From positions 1 through 50,398 of IMG/VR virus record IMGVR_UViG_3300025102_000049: DNA of 50,398 nt. One strand, 5' to 3'. This document shows positions 1 to 14,200 of this stretch, one piece after another. The notes under the pieces were generated by a model. The model was given only the letters and a program-made list of their open reading frames with translations, had not been told where the DNA came from and ran no database searches. The position numbers were made by a program, and so were the translations under genes. Origin of the DNA: a virus. The first letter of the stretch is position 1. Every line of letters begins with the position of its first letter.

Positions 1-2
1 AT

Positions 3-3000
3 GTTAAAACCGAAAGTGGATTTACAAGTTTTAAGATATCAGGTAGAGACGATAGTTCTAAGTTGCTAGGAGATACAATAAGTAAAACATTAACACAATT
101 TAGTGATGTAATTAAAACTTCTTTACCACCTTTACTCACAGTATCTCCAATTACTAATGTTGATAATCTTACTATCAGTGGTAAAACAGTAACAATTGAG
201 TTAGATGATGAAAACCCAGTTCCTTCTGATTCCTTCGCTAAATATTCACTATTGTTTAATCACACTAATGATTTGATAGGCGAAGTTGCTAGTTCTTCAT
301 ATAACGGAGGTGGTGGCGACCATGAGTGGACAATAACTCTAACAGACCAAGCACTAACTACTTCTGAAAATGACACACTTAAAACATACAATCCATATGG
401 TTCAAATCAGACTAATTCTATAACAGGGACTAAAGCCTTACAAAGTAATCCTACTGATAGTGTTGGGTTTGGTGACTTTACTTCTATTAGTGAAAAAGGA
501 CTTTCATTTAAATCAGGATTAGATATTGGTTATACTACTAGTTTTAATTACACTACATTACAATTATCTTCTAATGATGATTCTACAAAAACAGGCAATA
601 CTCTTGGATATGATATATCTGCCCCTAAATCAATATCAACCGAGGACTCAATTTTTGCATTTACAATAGGAAATGAAAACGGTGTGGATATTACTAAGAG
701 TGATATTATGTCAGTTAACTCTGAAATGTTTGATGTAGTTAGAATTACTGAGCAACACTCTGCTTCAACAGTATTAGAAATTGCTCCTTTATTCCCAATG
801 GTATTAGGTCGAGTAGAGATAAATAGCCTTGATGATAGAGGAAATACTAACTTGTATTTGGCTAATAATAACATAGAATCGGGTGGTTTTATTCATAGAC
901 TCAAAGATAGTTTTGAGGTTGGAGGGAATATAACCCCTTCTGAAACCATTAGATATTGGGATTTACAGACTATAAATGAGGGAGGTTTAACAAGAACACA
1001 TGATAGTATCTATAATGTAGGTAAAAAACCTCAAGCAATACAAGGATATGCAGTAGGATATGGTGTTAAAGCAGATGGTACTCTTACTACATTATCTGCT
1101 ACGTCAACAAGTAAGCCTAAACTTGGTAGTAATACATTAGATGGATGGACTCACTTACCATTGTATTACCATGCTACTGCTCCATTACCAAGAACAGCCC
1201 CATTAGATTTAGTATATTGGGATGAACCTAACAATAAACCATATGAAGTAGATGTTTTATATTCAGCATTTGAACAAATAGACCCTAGAACACTACCATA
1301 TGAATTGTTAGCGACAGGAGATATCTATCCTTCATCTAAATTAAGACACAACAGCATGTTTGCTCATTCTAAATCATATGAAACGTTTGGTATAATATAC
1401 GAAAGTGAAGCCTCTAAAAGCACGAATAAAACCTCGCATCAGTCATATGATGGTGTAACTGCACAATCATTAAAACGAGACATTAATTTTGAAACTGGGG
1501 TTATCAAAGGGAGTGGTAAAAATACTGCCGAAATGAAAAGATGGGGAATAATAAGGTTAGTTGAGGCTACATTTGATTGGCACTTTAATCCAATTGATTT
1601 TGAATCATTACGTTCCTCGAATGAAATACCTGCCGTACCTTATTTTGATTATCACATGATAACAAGACCAAGTACTCCATCTTTAACAGATACTCAGTTA
1701 GATGGAGATGATACTATGGGAGATATGTACTACAAGTTATCTTTACTAAATAGCGGTTATGCTAGTAGCGAAGAAACCGCAGATGGTGATTTTATACTAG
1801 ATAGTAATGAATATGGTGGTTTAGCGGCAGTTAGTGCTAAGGAAGGATTTTCTAAAAATAATCTATCTATAACAGGTTCTAATGACATTCTAAAGTTTTC
1901 GGGATATACATGGCCTTATGGGGATTCTAGTAATGGACACCCTTTCTTCGGTGTTGAAACATTCAGATTATTCTCTGCTCCTGATTACAGTTTAGATGGC
2001 CTAACTACTAGAGACGCTGATTTAGACGGTTCTTCTTTTGCCGAATCTTACTTTGTTGATAGACAAAATAATTACCGTAATATCAGATTTCATACTGCTT
2101 GGCTTATGCGCCCAAATATTACTACTGATTCCTTTTCTCATCAGATGTTGAGAGATGGTACTGACTATGACCCGATGAACATTATTTTACCTATTATAGC
2201 CGAAAATAAAGACCCTTCTGAAAAGACTAGTAATAACAACCGAGATATGAGATATTCTCCTTTTCATTCTATTGATGGTTGGGATGATGATAACACTACT
2301 AATTTGAATATTGACAGTTATAGAAAATTACTACATATGTCTAGGGTGATTTCTGCTATGATTGCAAAATCATATGGGCATGGACATACAAAAACTCCAA
2401 CTGATTATAATTCATTAGGTGTAGGTAGAACACATGTTTATGATAATTGTATTGGATTGTTTAAAGATTGGATTCCGTCTACTGACAACTTAAGTAATGT
2501 TGGTTTAGATATATCACTATCTAGTGCGCCCTTATCTTTGGCCGCAGAATCTACATTTAATAATTTTAGTCAAAGTACATTTGGTGGAAGTACTATTTAT
2601 GGGACAGCAGGACAGGAACAACACACGCAAACGTCAAGATTGTGGCAATTTACTAATACGAATACTGGAAGACAATTACTGAACGGAGCAACATCTGTTG
2701 TATCTAACACCTATCAGGCTTCACTTTTAGGAACAAAAAGTAAACTATATCCTTTAACTAAATTATCTAGTCGTAAGTTCAATGACGCTATTGCATATCG
2801 TAAAACAACACATGCGTTGACGGCTATTACTAGTACTAGTAATAATAATACAGGGATGATGTTTTGTCCACAAATGATAATTAAACCAACATTTGATTTA
2901 ACTGCTAAATCTATTTCAGGTTACTTAGATGGAGTAGTTTATTCAAATAGTAATAAAACAATAACTTTTACTTTAGGTGATAACCTAACTAATACTAATA

Positions 3001-4895
3001 AACCACATACTTGGTTATCATTTATGCCTGACTTAACAGGATATTATATTGTATCGGAAGATTTAGTAGATGGTTCAACACTAAAAAATGCAAGACATCA
3101 TGGTGTTCCTAAGTTTATGGCTAAAATAACAAGCCATAATGTCACTGCTCCTAGTTTAACAGGAACACTTTCTTGGGAGAAACACGAATTAACTTTTGAT
3201 ACCGCAATTGATACATCAAATAATGGTGATAAATATAGACTAATGAAAATAGCAGAAAGAACCTTTGATGAAACCCCTAATAAAATAGAGTTTAATGTAA
3301 TGAACGATACAGGAATAAAATACAATACTTTTGCAGACAATTTTAGAAGCGGTAAATCATCATCTGAAGATGCTTCATCTGCTAATGAAAATAAATATTA
3401 CCAAGAAGGAGTTTACTCAATGTATCTAAGATTAGATATTGATAGTGCTATTGTAGCAGATAATCCATTTATTGAATGTAGAACTACTACAAGTGCTATT
3501 AGAAATGATATAGGGTTATTCTCAGAAGGTGATATAATTACCACTCATGTTACAGATGGTAATAATAAACAACAAGTAGATTTTACAGTATCGCTTACAA
3601 GACCAAAGAAAACAAGTAAAGCAACTGAGCCATGTTTAGTTTTGACCTATGATGGTAAACTAACAGGTAATGGGGTGGTATCTTGTGGTGAAATATTTGA
3701 TGTTACAATAGGTAAGAAACCTAAATTACAAAATGTAAAAAGATGCTACATTGGAACTACATATGATATTGGTTCTAATATTGATACTGAGTTAGCAAAC
3801 ATAGTAAAAAATGCAGGATTGGAATATGATGAAACAAAGAGTACTTCTGTATTTACCACTAACATAGTAAATAGTAATGGAACAAATACAGTTGTCTGTT
3901 TAGAAAGTGTAGTTGGTTTAGATGATGGAGATGTAATATACACTCAAGAAGGACATTTAATAGGTAAAATATTATCAATAAATAACCAAACAATAACCTT
4001 TGCTTCCGGTGGAAAATACTATTCTCCTCCTCGATATTCTGCTATTATAAAATACAATAAGAAAACATTCGTTACTAATTTAACATTTAATGATACAGAT
4101 TTGTATGGAGCAATTAATTCCTTGACTAATAAGAAAGGATTAGACTATAAAATAAAAGGTAAGAAAATAATCTTTAGAGATTCTGACGATAAAACAGGAT
4201 TGAAGATAAAACAGATTAAGTTTGAGAATCTAGCAGGAATAGAACCAATACAAAATAATACTTCTCTTTTTGACAAAGTACATAGGGTAATTGTTAATGG
4301 TGCAGACGGTGTAACTTCAGGCCCACAAGTCAACCCCAATGTAAAAAACATGAAGTCTGAAACATTTAACGATACTACAATTAAAACAAGGGAAGAAGCC
4401 ATAATAGAAGCGAGTAAAAAACTAAGACTTCTCAGTGGAGAAGCAAGAAAGATAACACTACAAATTAACAAAGAAGGATTTGAGTTGTTAGAAGCGGGTG
4501 ATATAGTAGTATTAGACTTCCCAACCTACAATATACCATATGGAGAATATGTAATAATGGAAATAGAAAACGTACTAGGTATGATACTTACAATGACTGT
4601 TGGAACATACAGTAAAGGCATAGCAGAAAGATTATCAGAAATTACTGAAAAAAATAGAACTGATACATCCCACTTGTTAACAGTAGACTCTATTGGTGCA
4701 ACTGGTGGCAGTTCAATATTCGATAACTTGAAGTTAAGAGTTTCTTCCATAGAGTATAAGGTAGTGGGGGAGACGCTGAATGCTAACATGGGTTTCGATG
4801 ATGTGTTTGGTTTCAGTGAAACAGTTGGGTTTGAAACAACCTCTACTGGAATAAGCGCGATAAAGAAGGAATACAAGAATAGATTTTACGATTAA
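3..4895 (+). CDS. Tail hub/tip-like structural protein, 5' end cut off
   Basis: The frame is open to the left edge with no stop, so this is the C-terminal 1630 residues of a larger protein. The TTG at 63 is only an internal codon and not a convincing start. The C-terminal 350 residues look like the hub/tip fold of tailed-phage tails (gp27/gp44-like): a segment rich in Asp and Lys, a stretch with TREEAIIEASKKL followed by KITLQI, then DIVVLDFPTYNIPYGEYVIM, typical of the last beta-domain. The long N-terminal part is rich in Ser, Thr and Asn and looks like a large extracellular beta-structure. No cleavage or peptidase motif was recognised. The next gene follows after a 11-base gap with an AGGAGAT ribosome site. 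A role in the tail tip or baseplate is inferred from the C-terminal resemblance and from the fibre genes that follow. Confidence 0.6.
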   Translation, partial: VKTESGFTSFKISGRDDSSKLLGDTISKTLTQFSDVIKTSLPPLLTVSPITNVDNLTISGKTVTIELDDENPVPSDSFAKYSLLFNHTNDLIGEVASSSYNGGGGDHEWTITLTDQALTTSENDTLKTYNPYGSNQTNSITGTKALQSNPTDSVGFGDFTSISEKGLSFKSGLDIGYTTSFNYTTLQLSSNDDSTKTGNTLGYDISAPKSISTEDSIFAFTIGNENGVDITKSDIMSVNSEMFDVVRITEQHSASTVLEIAPLFPMVLGRVEINSLDDRGNTNLYLANNNIESGGFIHRLKDSFEVGGNITPSETIRYWDLQTINEGGLTRTHDSIYNVGKKPQAIQGYAVGYGVKADGTLTTLSATSTSKPKLGSNTLDGWTHLPLYYHATAPLPRTAPLDLVYWDEPNNKPYEVDVLYSAFEQIDPRTLPYELLATGDIYPSSKLRHNSMFAHSKSYETFGIIYESEASKSTNKTSHQSYDGVTAQSLKRDINFETGVIKGSGKNTAEMKRWGIIRLVEATFDWHFNPIDFESLRSSNEIPAVPYFDYHMITRPSTPSLTDTQLDGDDTMGDMYYKLSLLNSGYASSEETADGDFILDSNEYGGLAAVSAKEGFSKNNLSITGSNDILKFSGYTWPYGDSSNGHPFFGVETFRLFSAPDYSLDGLTTRDADLDGSSFAESYFVDRQNNYRNIRFHTAWLMRPNITTDSFSHQMLRDGTDYDPMNIILPIIAENKDPSEKTSNNNRDMRYSPFHSIDGWDDDNTTNLNIDSYRKLLHMSRVISAMIAKSYGHGHTKTPTDYNSLGVGRTHVYDNCIGLFKDWIPSTDNLSNVGLDISLSSAPLSLAAESTFNNFSQSTFGGSTIYGTAGQEQHTQTSRLWQFTNTNTGRQLLNGATSVVSNTYQASLLGTKSKLYPLTKLSSRKFNDAIAYRKTTHALTAITSTSNNNTGMMFCPQMIIKPTFDLTAKSISGYLDGVVYSNSNKTITFTLGDNLTNTNKPHTWLSFMPDLTGYYIVSEDLVDGSTLKNARHHGVPKFMAKITSHNVTAPSLTGTLSWEKHELTFDTAIDTSNNGDKYRLMKIAERTFDETPNKIEFNVMNDTGIKYNTFADNFRSGKSSSEDASSANENKYYQEGVYSMYLRLDIDSAIVADNPFIECRTTTSAIRNDIGLFSEGDIITTHVTDGNNKQQVDFTVSLTRPKKTSKATEPCLVLTYDGKLTGNGVVSCGEIFDVTIGKKPKLQNVKRCYIGTTYDIGSNIDTELANIVKNAGLEYDETKSTSVFTTNIVNSNGTNTVVCLESVVGLDDGDVIYTQEGHLIGKILSINNQTITFASGGKYYSPPRYSAIIKYNKKTFVTNLTFNDTDLYGAINSLTNKKGLDYKIKGKKIIFRDSDDKTGLKIKQIKFENLAGIEPIQNNTSLFDKVHRVIVNGADGVTSGPQVNPNVKNMKSETFNDTTIKTREEAIIEASKKLRLLSGEARKITLQINKEGFELLEAGDIVVLDFPTYNIPYGEYVIMEIENVLGMILTMTVGTYSKGIAERLSEITEKNRTDTSHLLTVDSIGATGGSSIFDNLKLRVSSIEYKVVGETLNANMGFDDVFGFSETVGFETTSTGISAIKKEYKNRFYD

Positions 4896-4906
4896 GGAGA
4901 TATAAT

Positions 4907-5248
4907 ATGATACCAGTAAACGGATTATTAGATGTAGCAGACTACATTGTAGCACAATATACTAAAGTGAAAATAGGAACAGGTGGTTCTCCTACTTCTT
5001 TTTCTGATTTAAAATTAGACTCTTTTGTAGCAGAGAAGACAGTCGTTCCTTCTGTTAATAGAGCAAGTGGAACTATGTCTTGGGTTGCTGAGTTTACTGG
5101 TTCTGAAATAGGTAATGAAGGTGTAGCAGAACTAGGAATATTCAAGGCTTCAGACGATACACTATTGAGCCGAGTCACCTTCACAAATACAGGAGTGTTG
5201 GCTTCGGCTGATACTTTGACCTTTACTATTGAAATGGAGATGACTTGA
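4907..5248 (+). CDS. Small tail structural protein
   Basis: This is a 113-aa protein with no signal peptide or membrane segment, predicted all-beta. The N-terminus reads VADYIVAQYTKVKIGTGG, and the C-terminal half alternates hydrophobic residues as in small virion proteins encoded just before tail fibres in many tailed phages. AGGAGAT lies 5 bases before the ATG. Its stop TGA overlaps the start of the giant fibre gene by one base, so the two are probably translationally coupled. A role as a fibre-attachment or collar protein is inferred from position only; I do not recognise a named family. Confidence 0.5.
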   Translation: MIPVNGLLDVADYIVAQYTKVKIGTGGSPTSFSDLKLDSFVAEKTVVPSVNRASGTMSWVAEFTGSEIGNEGVAELGIFKASDDTLLSRVTFTNTGVLASADTLTFTIEMEMT

Positions 5249-8200
5249 TGAGTGGTAGAACAAACCCTAATTTCATTAGTAAAATGAACACTAATCCTAA
5301 TGCTAGAATAATAGATGGTACTGATAATATACACAGTGGAATTATTAATGCTCTTAACGTTGCTAGTGGTGGTAATAGAGTAGTTAGAGGATTTAATTTT
5401 AATCTAGGAGGCTCAGGTACTTACACTTCTTATACTTTAAATGGGACTGATAATTTCTTTCTTAGAGATGGAATACTCACTCAAATGCAAAGTGGAACTG
5501 TTAGTCAAACTGTAAATATGCAGAGTTCTAGTGATAATACATATGCGGTACTAGTTATTTCAGCAGTTAAAGACGGTAATGGAATTATTACAGGTAATCA
5601 ATTAGCAATAAGAGACAACACTAATGCGAATATGGTTGCTCCCTTGAATGCAGATGATATTCCTATTGCGGTAATAGAAATCGCAGGAGGTAGTGCGCCG
5701 AATGCTGTTACTAGAAGAGTTCAGTTCTTAGGATATGAACAAACAAATCAAGGGCTTAGTATAATAGATAACAATACTGAAACTCTTAGAATTAATAAAG
5801 AAGGAACTATTACTAAAACAGTATCAGGTACAGAGACAACAATAACTATCCCTTCTACAACAGGAACATTAGCACTAACCTCACAGATACCAACTGCCGC
5901 TTCTACTAGATTTAATGTTGATGCGGCAGGTGATTCAAATGTATTTACAGATGCAGACCATACTAAACTGAATGCGATTGAGGCTAATGCAAACAACTAC
6001 TCTCTTCCTACTGCCGCCGCTAATACTCTTGGTGGAATAAAAGTAGGAAGTAATCTAAGTATTGATGGTAGTGGTGTTTTATCTGCTACTAATACTAACA
6101 CACAATTAGCAACAAGCACAGTTCAAGGAATTGTAGGTGCTATGTTTAGTGGTAACACTGAAACAGGAATAGATGCAGTATATCAAAGCAGTGATGGGAC
6201 TATTGATTTGACATTAACTACAACAGATGTTGATGTAAGTGTAAGCAATTTAGAAACTAGACTTGCTCAGATAAACACTGCTACCACTATTGGTAATGGT
6301 GTTGCGTTAACAACAGGAGGAGATTTAACAGTTACAGGAAACTTGACAGTAAGTGGTGAAACAACCACTCTTAATGTTGCTAATTTGGCCGTAGAAGATA
6401 ACACAGTAATTCTAAATAAGAATCAAACAGGTAACTCTACAACTAATGCAGGTATAGAAGTCGAAAGAGGAAACTATGCTAATGTACAACTAAAATGGAA
6501 TGAAACATCTGACAGATGGACTTTCACTAATGATGGTAGTAATTACTTTAACATACCTGTCACATCTGAATTGGCTAATCCATACACTCATCCTAGTTAT
6601 TCTACAAGTAATATAAATACTAGTGGAGCAGAAATAGTAGATAGTATTACTACAAACAACACAGGACATATTACAGCAATGGGAACTAGAACTTTATCTC
6701 TAGCAGATTTAGGATATACTGGTTCTACTGATGCTAATACATATGTACATCCTAATCACAGTGGAGATGTAACATCTAGTGCAGACGGGGCTACTACAAT
6801 AGGAGCAAATAAAGTCACTACTGCTAAAATAAATAACAGTGCAGTAACGACAGCAAAGATTGCTGATAATGCAATTACTAACGTTAAAGTAGATTCTAAT
6901 GCGGCTATTGCTCAGAGTAAAATTGATGGTTTAGTATCTGCTCTTAGTGGTAAAGAACCCTCTCTTACAATTAGTGATGGTCTTGATAGAACTGGTGCTA
7001 CCTTAAAGTTAGATATAGATGGATTGTCTAATGAAAATGGCATTGACAGAACTGCTGATTTCGTTGCTTTCCATGATAATACTGTTGGATTGAAAAAGGT
7101 AAACCTAGCAAATATATTTAGTAAACTAACTGCTAGTGATATTCCTAGTTTAAGTGGAGCATATAGAGCAGTTGGGACAAAAATAGTAAATGCAGATATA
7201 GATAATGGTGCTAACATTAGTGCAGATAAGATTGCATCAGGGACTACTAATAAAGTATTCACAGGCACGCTAGAATCAAAACTTTCAGGTATTGAAGCAG
7301 GGGCGGAAGTGAATGTTAATGCAGATTGGAACTCAGGTAGTGGAGATTCACAAATATTAAACAAACCAACAATACCAAGTGGTAATCAGATAATTGATTG
7401 GACTGCTAATGGAGCAGGTACTATTCATGCTTCTAATTATACAAACACAACATACACAGTAGGAGATGGTGGATTATCACAAAAGAACTTTACAACTGCT
7501 CTTTATGATAAGTTAGTCGGTGTAGCCGCTAATGCTAATAACTTCTCTTTAACAACAGGAGCAGTTACTAATACTCATTTAGCAGGTAGTATTGCTAACT
7601 CTAAGTTAGATGATATAGCACAAAGTAAAGTTACTGGATTAACAACTGCTCTTAACTCAAAGGTAGAGAACTTAAGCGACTTGAGTATTACTGCTTCTGC
7701 GGCTGAACTAAACATACTAGATGGTGTTAGTGGTGTAAGTTCTACTGAGATAGGACACTTAGATGGTGTTACTTCTTCCATACAAACCCAACTTAACTCT
7801 AAATTAAGTTCACTTGCATTAGCCGGATTAACAGATGTTAGTTCTTTTGATACAAGCATAAGCAGTGGTGCTTCAGGAAGTGGAATACCAAGTACACTAG
7901 CGGTTAAAACTTATGTTGATGGAAAGGCTACTGTTGACACTACTTATTCTATAACAACTGAAGACGGCTTAGATGCAGATGGTAATAATGATTCTGCGGT
8001 TAAAACTATTAGACTAAAGGATAACACTAGTGGTTCAGGTAGTGTATTTCATTTAGCAATGGGAACAGGGCTTGCAATACAAAGAAGTACTGAAAGTAAT
8101 ACTCTCACTATTTTTAACACACATACTAACACTAGTACAGTTAGTAAAGCAACAATTACTCCTGTTCTTGCTAGTTATAATGGAACAGAAACTCTGAACA

Positions 8201-11200
8201 TAGGAGATACAGATAATGATACTACTGTAAATATTCGTGGTAATTTGAATGTTTTAGGAACTACTACTACTGTAAATCAAACTGAAGTTAATGTACAGAA
8301 TGCATTTGTGTTTGAAGGTGCTGTTGATAATGATTTTGAAACCACTTTATCTATTGCAGAACCAACTGCTGATAGAACAATAACTCTTCCTGACATAACA
8401 GGTACTCTAATTACATCAGCAGATACTGGAACTATCTCTAACGGGATGATAGCATCAACTGCTATAACTAGTGCAAAGATTGGTACTAATGCAGTCTTAA
8501 CAAGTAAGATTAATGCAAGTGCTGTAACCACTGCTAAGTTAGCAAGTAATGCAGTTACTAATGCTAAACTTGCTGATGATGCAGTGCAAACAGATAGCAT
8601 TGCTGATGGAGCAGTTACAGTTAGTAAGATAACAGGGCTTACTAATTTAGGTAGTGGAATAGTAATAAGTTCAGCAGAGAGAACTAAACTATCAGGTATT
8701 GAACCGTCAGCAGATGTAACAGATGCAACTAATGTTACGGCGGCAGGGGCTGTAATGGATGGAGACTTTACAAGTAACGGATTCATGAAAAGAACAGGAG
8801 CAGGAAGTTACACTGTTGACAACAGTAATTATCTAACTTCACTATCTGTTACTGGGCTTTCAGATATTAACGCATTTGATTTAGACTTAAGCAGTGTTAG
8901 TGCATCACACGATAGTTTAGCATCTGCTAAAGCAATTAAAGCATATGTTGATACTAGCGTTAGTGGGGCAGGTTCATTTAGTTCTTTCAATATTAAAGAC
9001 GGCGTTGGAACTACTGTCAATGTTACAGATGGTAAGTTTGTTCAGTTTACACAAGGAACAGGTATTACTGCAACATGGACTGATACTAACAGTGGAGCAT
9101 CAACTGACCCATTTGACCTTACATTAGTTAATACTGGTGTTCTTTCTAATGTAGCAGGTACAGGTATTGGGGTTAGTGGTGCAACTGGCAATGTAACTAT
9201 CACTAATACAGACTTAGGTTCTGCACAAAATATATTCAAAACAATAGCAGTTAGTGGACAAGATAACATTGTTGCAGATTCAAATACTGATACATTAACA
9301 CTAGTCGGTGGTGCTAATGTAAATATAACTACAACAGCAGGTTCAGATACAATTACCATTACTTCTACTGATACAGATACTCATCTAACCCAAGAAGAAG
9401 TTGAAGATTACGTTGGTGGGTTAATTACAGCAGGTAGTAATATAACTGTACAATATACAGATAATGCAGGTAGTGCAGGTTCACTAAACATTGCAGGAAC
9501 AGCAAACGATGATGTATCAATTGATAATCTAAAATCTAAACTAAACTCTGATTTTGGTGGAGATTTTACACTAGGTAGTCAGGCTGATGATACACTAACA
9601 GTAAGTGGTTCTCTTACAGTTGGTGCAGATTTAATTGTTAGTGGAGATACTATAACAATGAACACTTCTACTTTAACAGTAGAAGACCCTTTAATTGCTT
9701 TAGGAAGTAATAATGCCGCAGATACAGTTGACTTAGGTTTCTATGGTAAATATGTTGATGGTAGTACTATCAAATATACAGGGTTGTTTAGAGATACATC
9801 AGATAGCAACAAGTGGAAGTTATTTACTGATACAGGTAATACTCATGCCGCACCTACTACTACAATTAATACAACAAGTGGTTTTACTTTAGGTACATTA
9901 GTTGCTTCTACATTCGAGGGAGGATTAGTTGGTAACGCTACAACTGCAAGCACTTTAGAAACTGCTAGAACAATAGCAGGAGTTTCGTTCAACGGTTCAG
10001 CCGACATTGATATACCAATAAACAACTTAACAGGAACATTAACTGCGGCAAATGGTGGTACTGGGTTAACATCCATTTCTACATTATTAAACAGTAATGT
10101 ATCATTAGCAGTTGCAGACTTATCTGATATCGCTTCACTTGATACTGATATAAGTTCAGTTAGTGGTAGTGATGATACCCTTGCTTCTGCTAAGGCTATC
10201 AAAACTTATGTTGATGCTCAGTTTGCAGGAGCAGGTTCAGGTGATATGACTGGTGTTGATATTACAGCAGGAGATGCAATAACAGTATCTCAAAGCAATA
10301 CAACAGCAGGAAATTACACTGCTACAATAAGCGTATCAGGATTAGGTGTTGCACAGTTAGCAGGAAGTGCATTACAATTAAGTTCTGAATCATTCAATAA
10401 TAATGATACAAGTCTTATGACTTCTGCCGCTATTGAAGATAAGATTCTGTCTTATGGATATGGTGTAGGAACAGGTGATGGAGATATTACTAGTGTAATC
10501 GCCGGAGTAGGTTTGAGTGGAGGAGCGACTACTGGTGACGCTACACTTAACCTTGACTTTTCTGAACTAACAGATATGACAGGAGACATAGCAGGAACTA
10601 CTGAGTTTATCATACAAGATGGAACTACTGAATCTAGAAAGGCGGCTTCAGAGATTAAACTGTCTTACTTCAATAATGATTCTAATTGGAATAACTATGT
10701 TCATCCAACGGGAGCAGGAAACAACCATATTCCAACAGGAGGTTCAGCAGGACAATTCCTAAAGTACAGTTCTTCGGGTACTGCTTCTTGGGCTACACCA
10801 TCTTACACAACAGAAGAACAAATAGAAGATTTCGTTGCGGCAATGATTACTGCGGGAACAAATATAACTAGTACATATGATGATACTGCGGGAACACTAA
10901 CACTATCTTCAACTGATACTAATACTCAACTATCTGATGCTCAGGTAATTGCTAAGACTTTAACAGGTTTAAGCACAGCAACAGGTGGAGCAGTTGAATC
11001 AGGTGATTCTATATTAGTGGCGTTTGGTAAGTTAGAAAAGAGAGTAGCATTAAACGATGTTAAAACAACTAACTCTGACACTACTTACAGTGAAGCAACA
11101 AGTACAGACTTAGGTCTAGTTAAGATTGGCTACACTGAATCGGGTAAGAATTACCCAGTTGAACTATCATCAGGTCAGATGTTTGTTAACGTCCCTTGGA

Positions 11201-14200
11201 CTGATACTAACACCAATCTAAACCTATTAAACGATGGTACTTTATCTGCTAATAGTGCTACTTCTGCGGCTAGTCAACAGTCAATTAAAACATATGTTGA
11301 TACTTCAGTTGCTAATTTAGTTGCTTCTGCTCCTGAAGCATTGGATACTCTAAATGAATTAGCAGTTGCCTTACAGTCTAACGATTCAGATATTACTGGT
11401 ATCACTACTGCGTTAGGTAACAGACTCAGAATTGATGTTAACAATCAAGGTTTGTCTTCTACACAACAAGGATATGCATTAGATAACTTAGGTATTACTG
11501 CATCATTAACAGAATTAAACATACTTGATGGTGGATTATCTGATTCTGATATACCAAACCTCCTTGCTAGTAAGATAACCGATGGAGTGTTTGCTAGTGC
11601 AAGAATACCTACATTAAACCAAAATACAACAGGAACTGCGGCAGGACTTTCATCAACATTAGCAATATCAAGTGGAGGAACAGGAGCAACTTCTGCACCA
11701 ATGATTGGAGTAGTTACTGCGGCTAATGCGGGTGCGGCAAGAACAGTATTAGGATTAGGAACAGCATCCACATTATCAGGTACAGGTGCAGTTGCTAACG
11801 GTAATGCAGGGTTAGTAACAGGAGATGTTGTCTTTGATTACATAGCGGCTCAAAGTTTTGCTACATCAGGAGCGTCTAACTTTGTTGTTGGAGATATAAC
11901 AGGACAGACTGAATTATCAAGTGGTCTTGCTTCAACAGATGAATTAGTATTGAGTGATGATGGGACTCTGAAGAGAATGGATGTTTCTGTTCTTCAAGAT
12001 TATATGCAAAACTCATTAACATTCACAACAGATACTCAAAGAACCGCAGGAGCATTATTGGACTTAAACGGTAATGCGTTAGATGTTGACTTATCTGAAT
12101 TGACTGATATGACAGAATCTTGGGTAGCATCAGAAGATGAGTTCGTAGTATTAGATAACGGTGTACAAAAAAGAAAACTATCTTCAGAACTATTTGGTTC
12201 GAACGCATTCAATTCAACATCATATCTAACAGCACACCCTAACATTAATGCGGCTACTTCAGTAGATAATAGTGGTAGAACATACATACAAGATATTACT
12301 CTTGATAGTAATGGACATATTACTGGAATTGTTTCTGCTACTGAAACTGTTACTGACAGTGGTAATACTACTTACGGTATTTCTGCTGTTGATGGTGATA
12401 ACACTGATGAAGAAAAGATTCGATTAACTGGTAGTGATTCTAGCACTGATGACGTAGTGCTTGAAGCAGGTAATGGATTAAGTGTTGCACGTAACGGAGA
12501 TAAGATTACCTTTACGAATACAGTAACTGATAGTGGTAATACTAATTACAGTATAGGTATTCCTGATTCTACAACTGCACTAAGATTAACTGGTACTGAT
12601 TCTACTACTGATGATATAGAGTTTGTAGGTTCAGGTACTGTATCTGTTACAAGAACTGATGATAGTACGTTTACAATTACAGGAACTGATACTAACGTAA
12701 ATACCACTTACGGTATTTCTACTCTTGGAGGAGCATCAGGTACAACTGGTCAAACAAGGATTCGATTAACTGATAGTTCAGGTGGTACTGATGATGTAGT
12801 ACTTGCGGCAGGTAATGGATTAAGTATAGCAAATAATAATGATGTTATTACACTTACAAATACTAATACTGGTCTTTCTAATGCTACTTTATTAGATAAA
12901 TTAAATACTCTTGAATCTGCAACTGGTGATGATGATGAAACAATAAATATCGGTGCAGACGCAGGAGATACAATTAATTTCAGAGGTAATGCTACTATTG
13001 CAGGTAATTCTACTATTTCAGGTAATTCTACTATTGCAGGTAATGCTACTATTGCAGGTAATCTAACTGTTAGTGGAACTACAACCACAATTAATACTGC
13101 TACTGTTGAAGTAGAAGATAACATTTTACAACTAAATACTACACAAGGTTCTCCCGATACTGCTACTGCGGCTACAAGTGGTATATCCATTTACAGAGGT
13201 GTTGATAGTAATAACACTCCTATAACACAAGCATCTTTCATCTTTGACGAATCAGACGATACTTGGGATTTAACAGATAATCTTACTGTTGCGGGAACAT
13301 TAACTGCTACAAGTCCAGTATTTACAACTCCTAATTTGGGAACACCTTCTGCAATTAATCTAACTAACGCTTCAAGTCCTCCAACTTGGAATCAATCAAC
13401 AAGCGGTAATGCGGCTACTGCTACTAACCTTGCCGGAACTACTACTGCCGCTTTCGTATATGCAGGGCCAACAACAGGTAGTGCCGCCGCACCTGCATTT
13501 AGAGCATTAGCAAAAACAGATATACCAACATTAGACCAAGATACAACAGGTAATGCGGCTACTGCAACTACGGCTACATCTGCTACATCTGCTACAACAG
13601 CAACTCATGTAGCAGGAGGGGCATTAGGTTCTATACCATATCAATCCGCTTCTGCTACTACTGCTTTACTAGCAGGTAACACTACTACAACAAAGAAGTT
13701 CCTTACACAAACAGGAGATGATACTGATTCTGCCGCACCTTCTTGGGGAACATTAGCGACAGGTGATATTCCTAGCCTAGCGGCAGGTAAAATTACAAGT
13801 GGTACTTTTGCAGATGGTAGAATTAGTTTGTCTTCTGTTGCTCAACATCTTATTACAGGAGCAAGTCAAACTAAATATCTAAAGATGACTACTAATGGTT
13901 CTAGTGTAGCATCTCTTACTGCTAGAAGTGCTAGTGAAATGTTGGATGACTTAGGATTATCAGCCGCAGGTAAGGTTGCTGTTGCAGTAGGAAGTCCAAG
14001 TAATAGCACAAGTGGTTTGATTAAAATATCAGCAGATGGAAGCGGTACTTTAACTTCTAGTTTGGATACAAACACATATCTGACATCTGTTTCTACTAGC
14101 GATATTGATAACGATGCAGTAACATATGCTAAGATGCAAAATGTTTCTGCTACAAATAGAGTATTAGGAAGAATTACAGCAGGTGAGGGTGTTGTTGAAG

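Noticed and set aside
63-4895. TTG at 63 as start of the first gene
   Set aside because: The frame is open to the left edge, so the true start lies outside the window.
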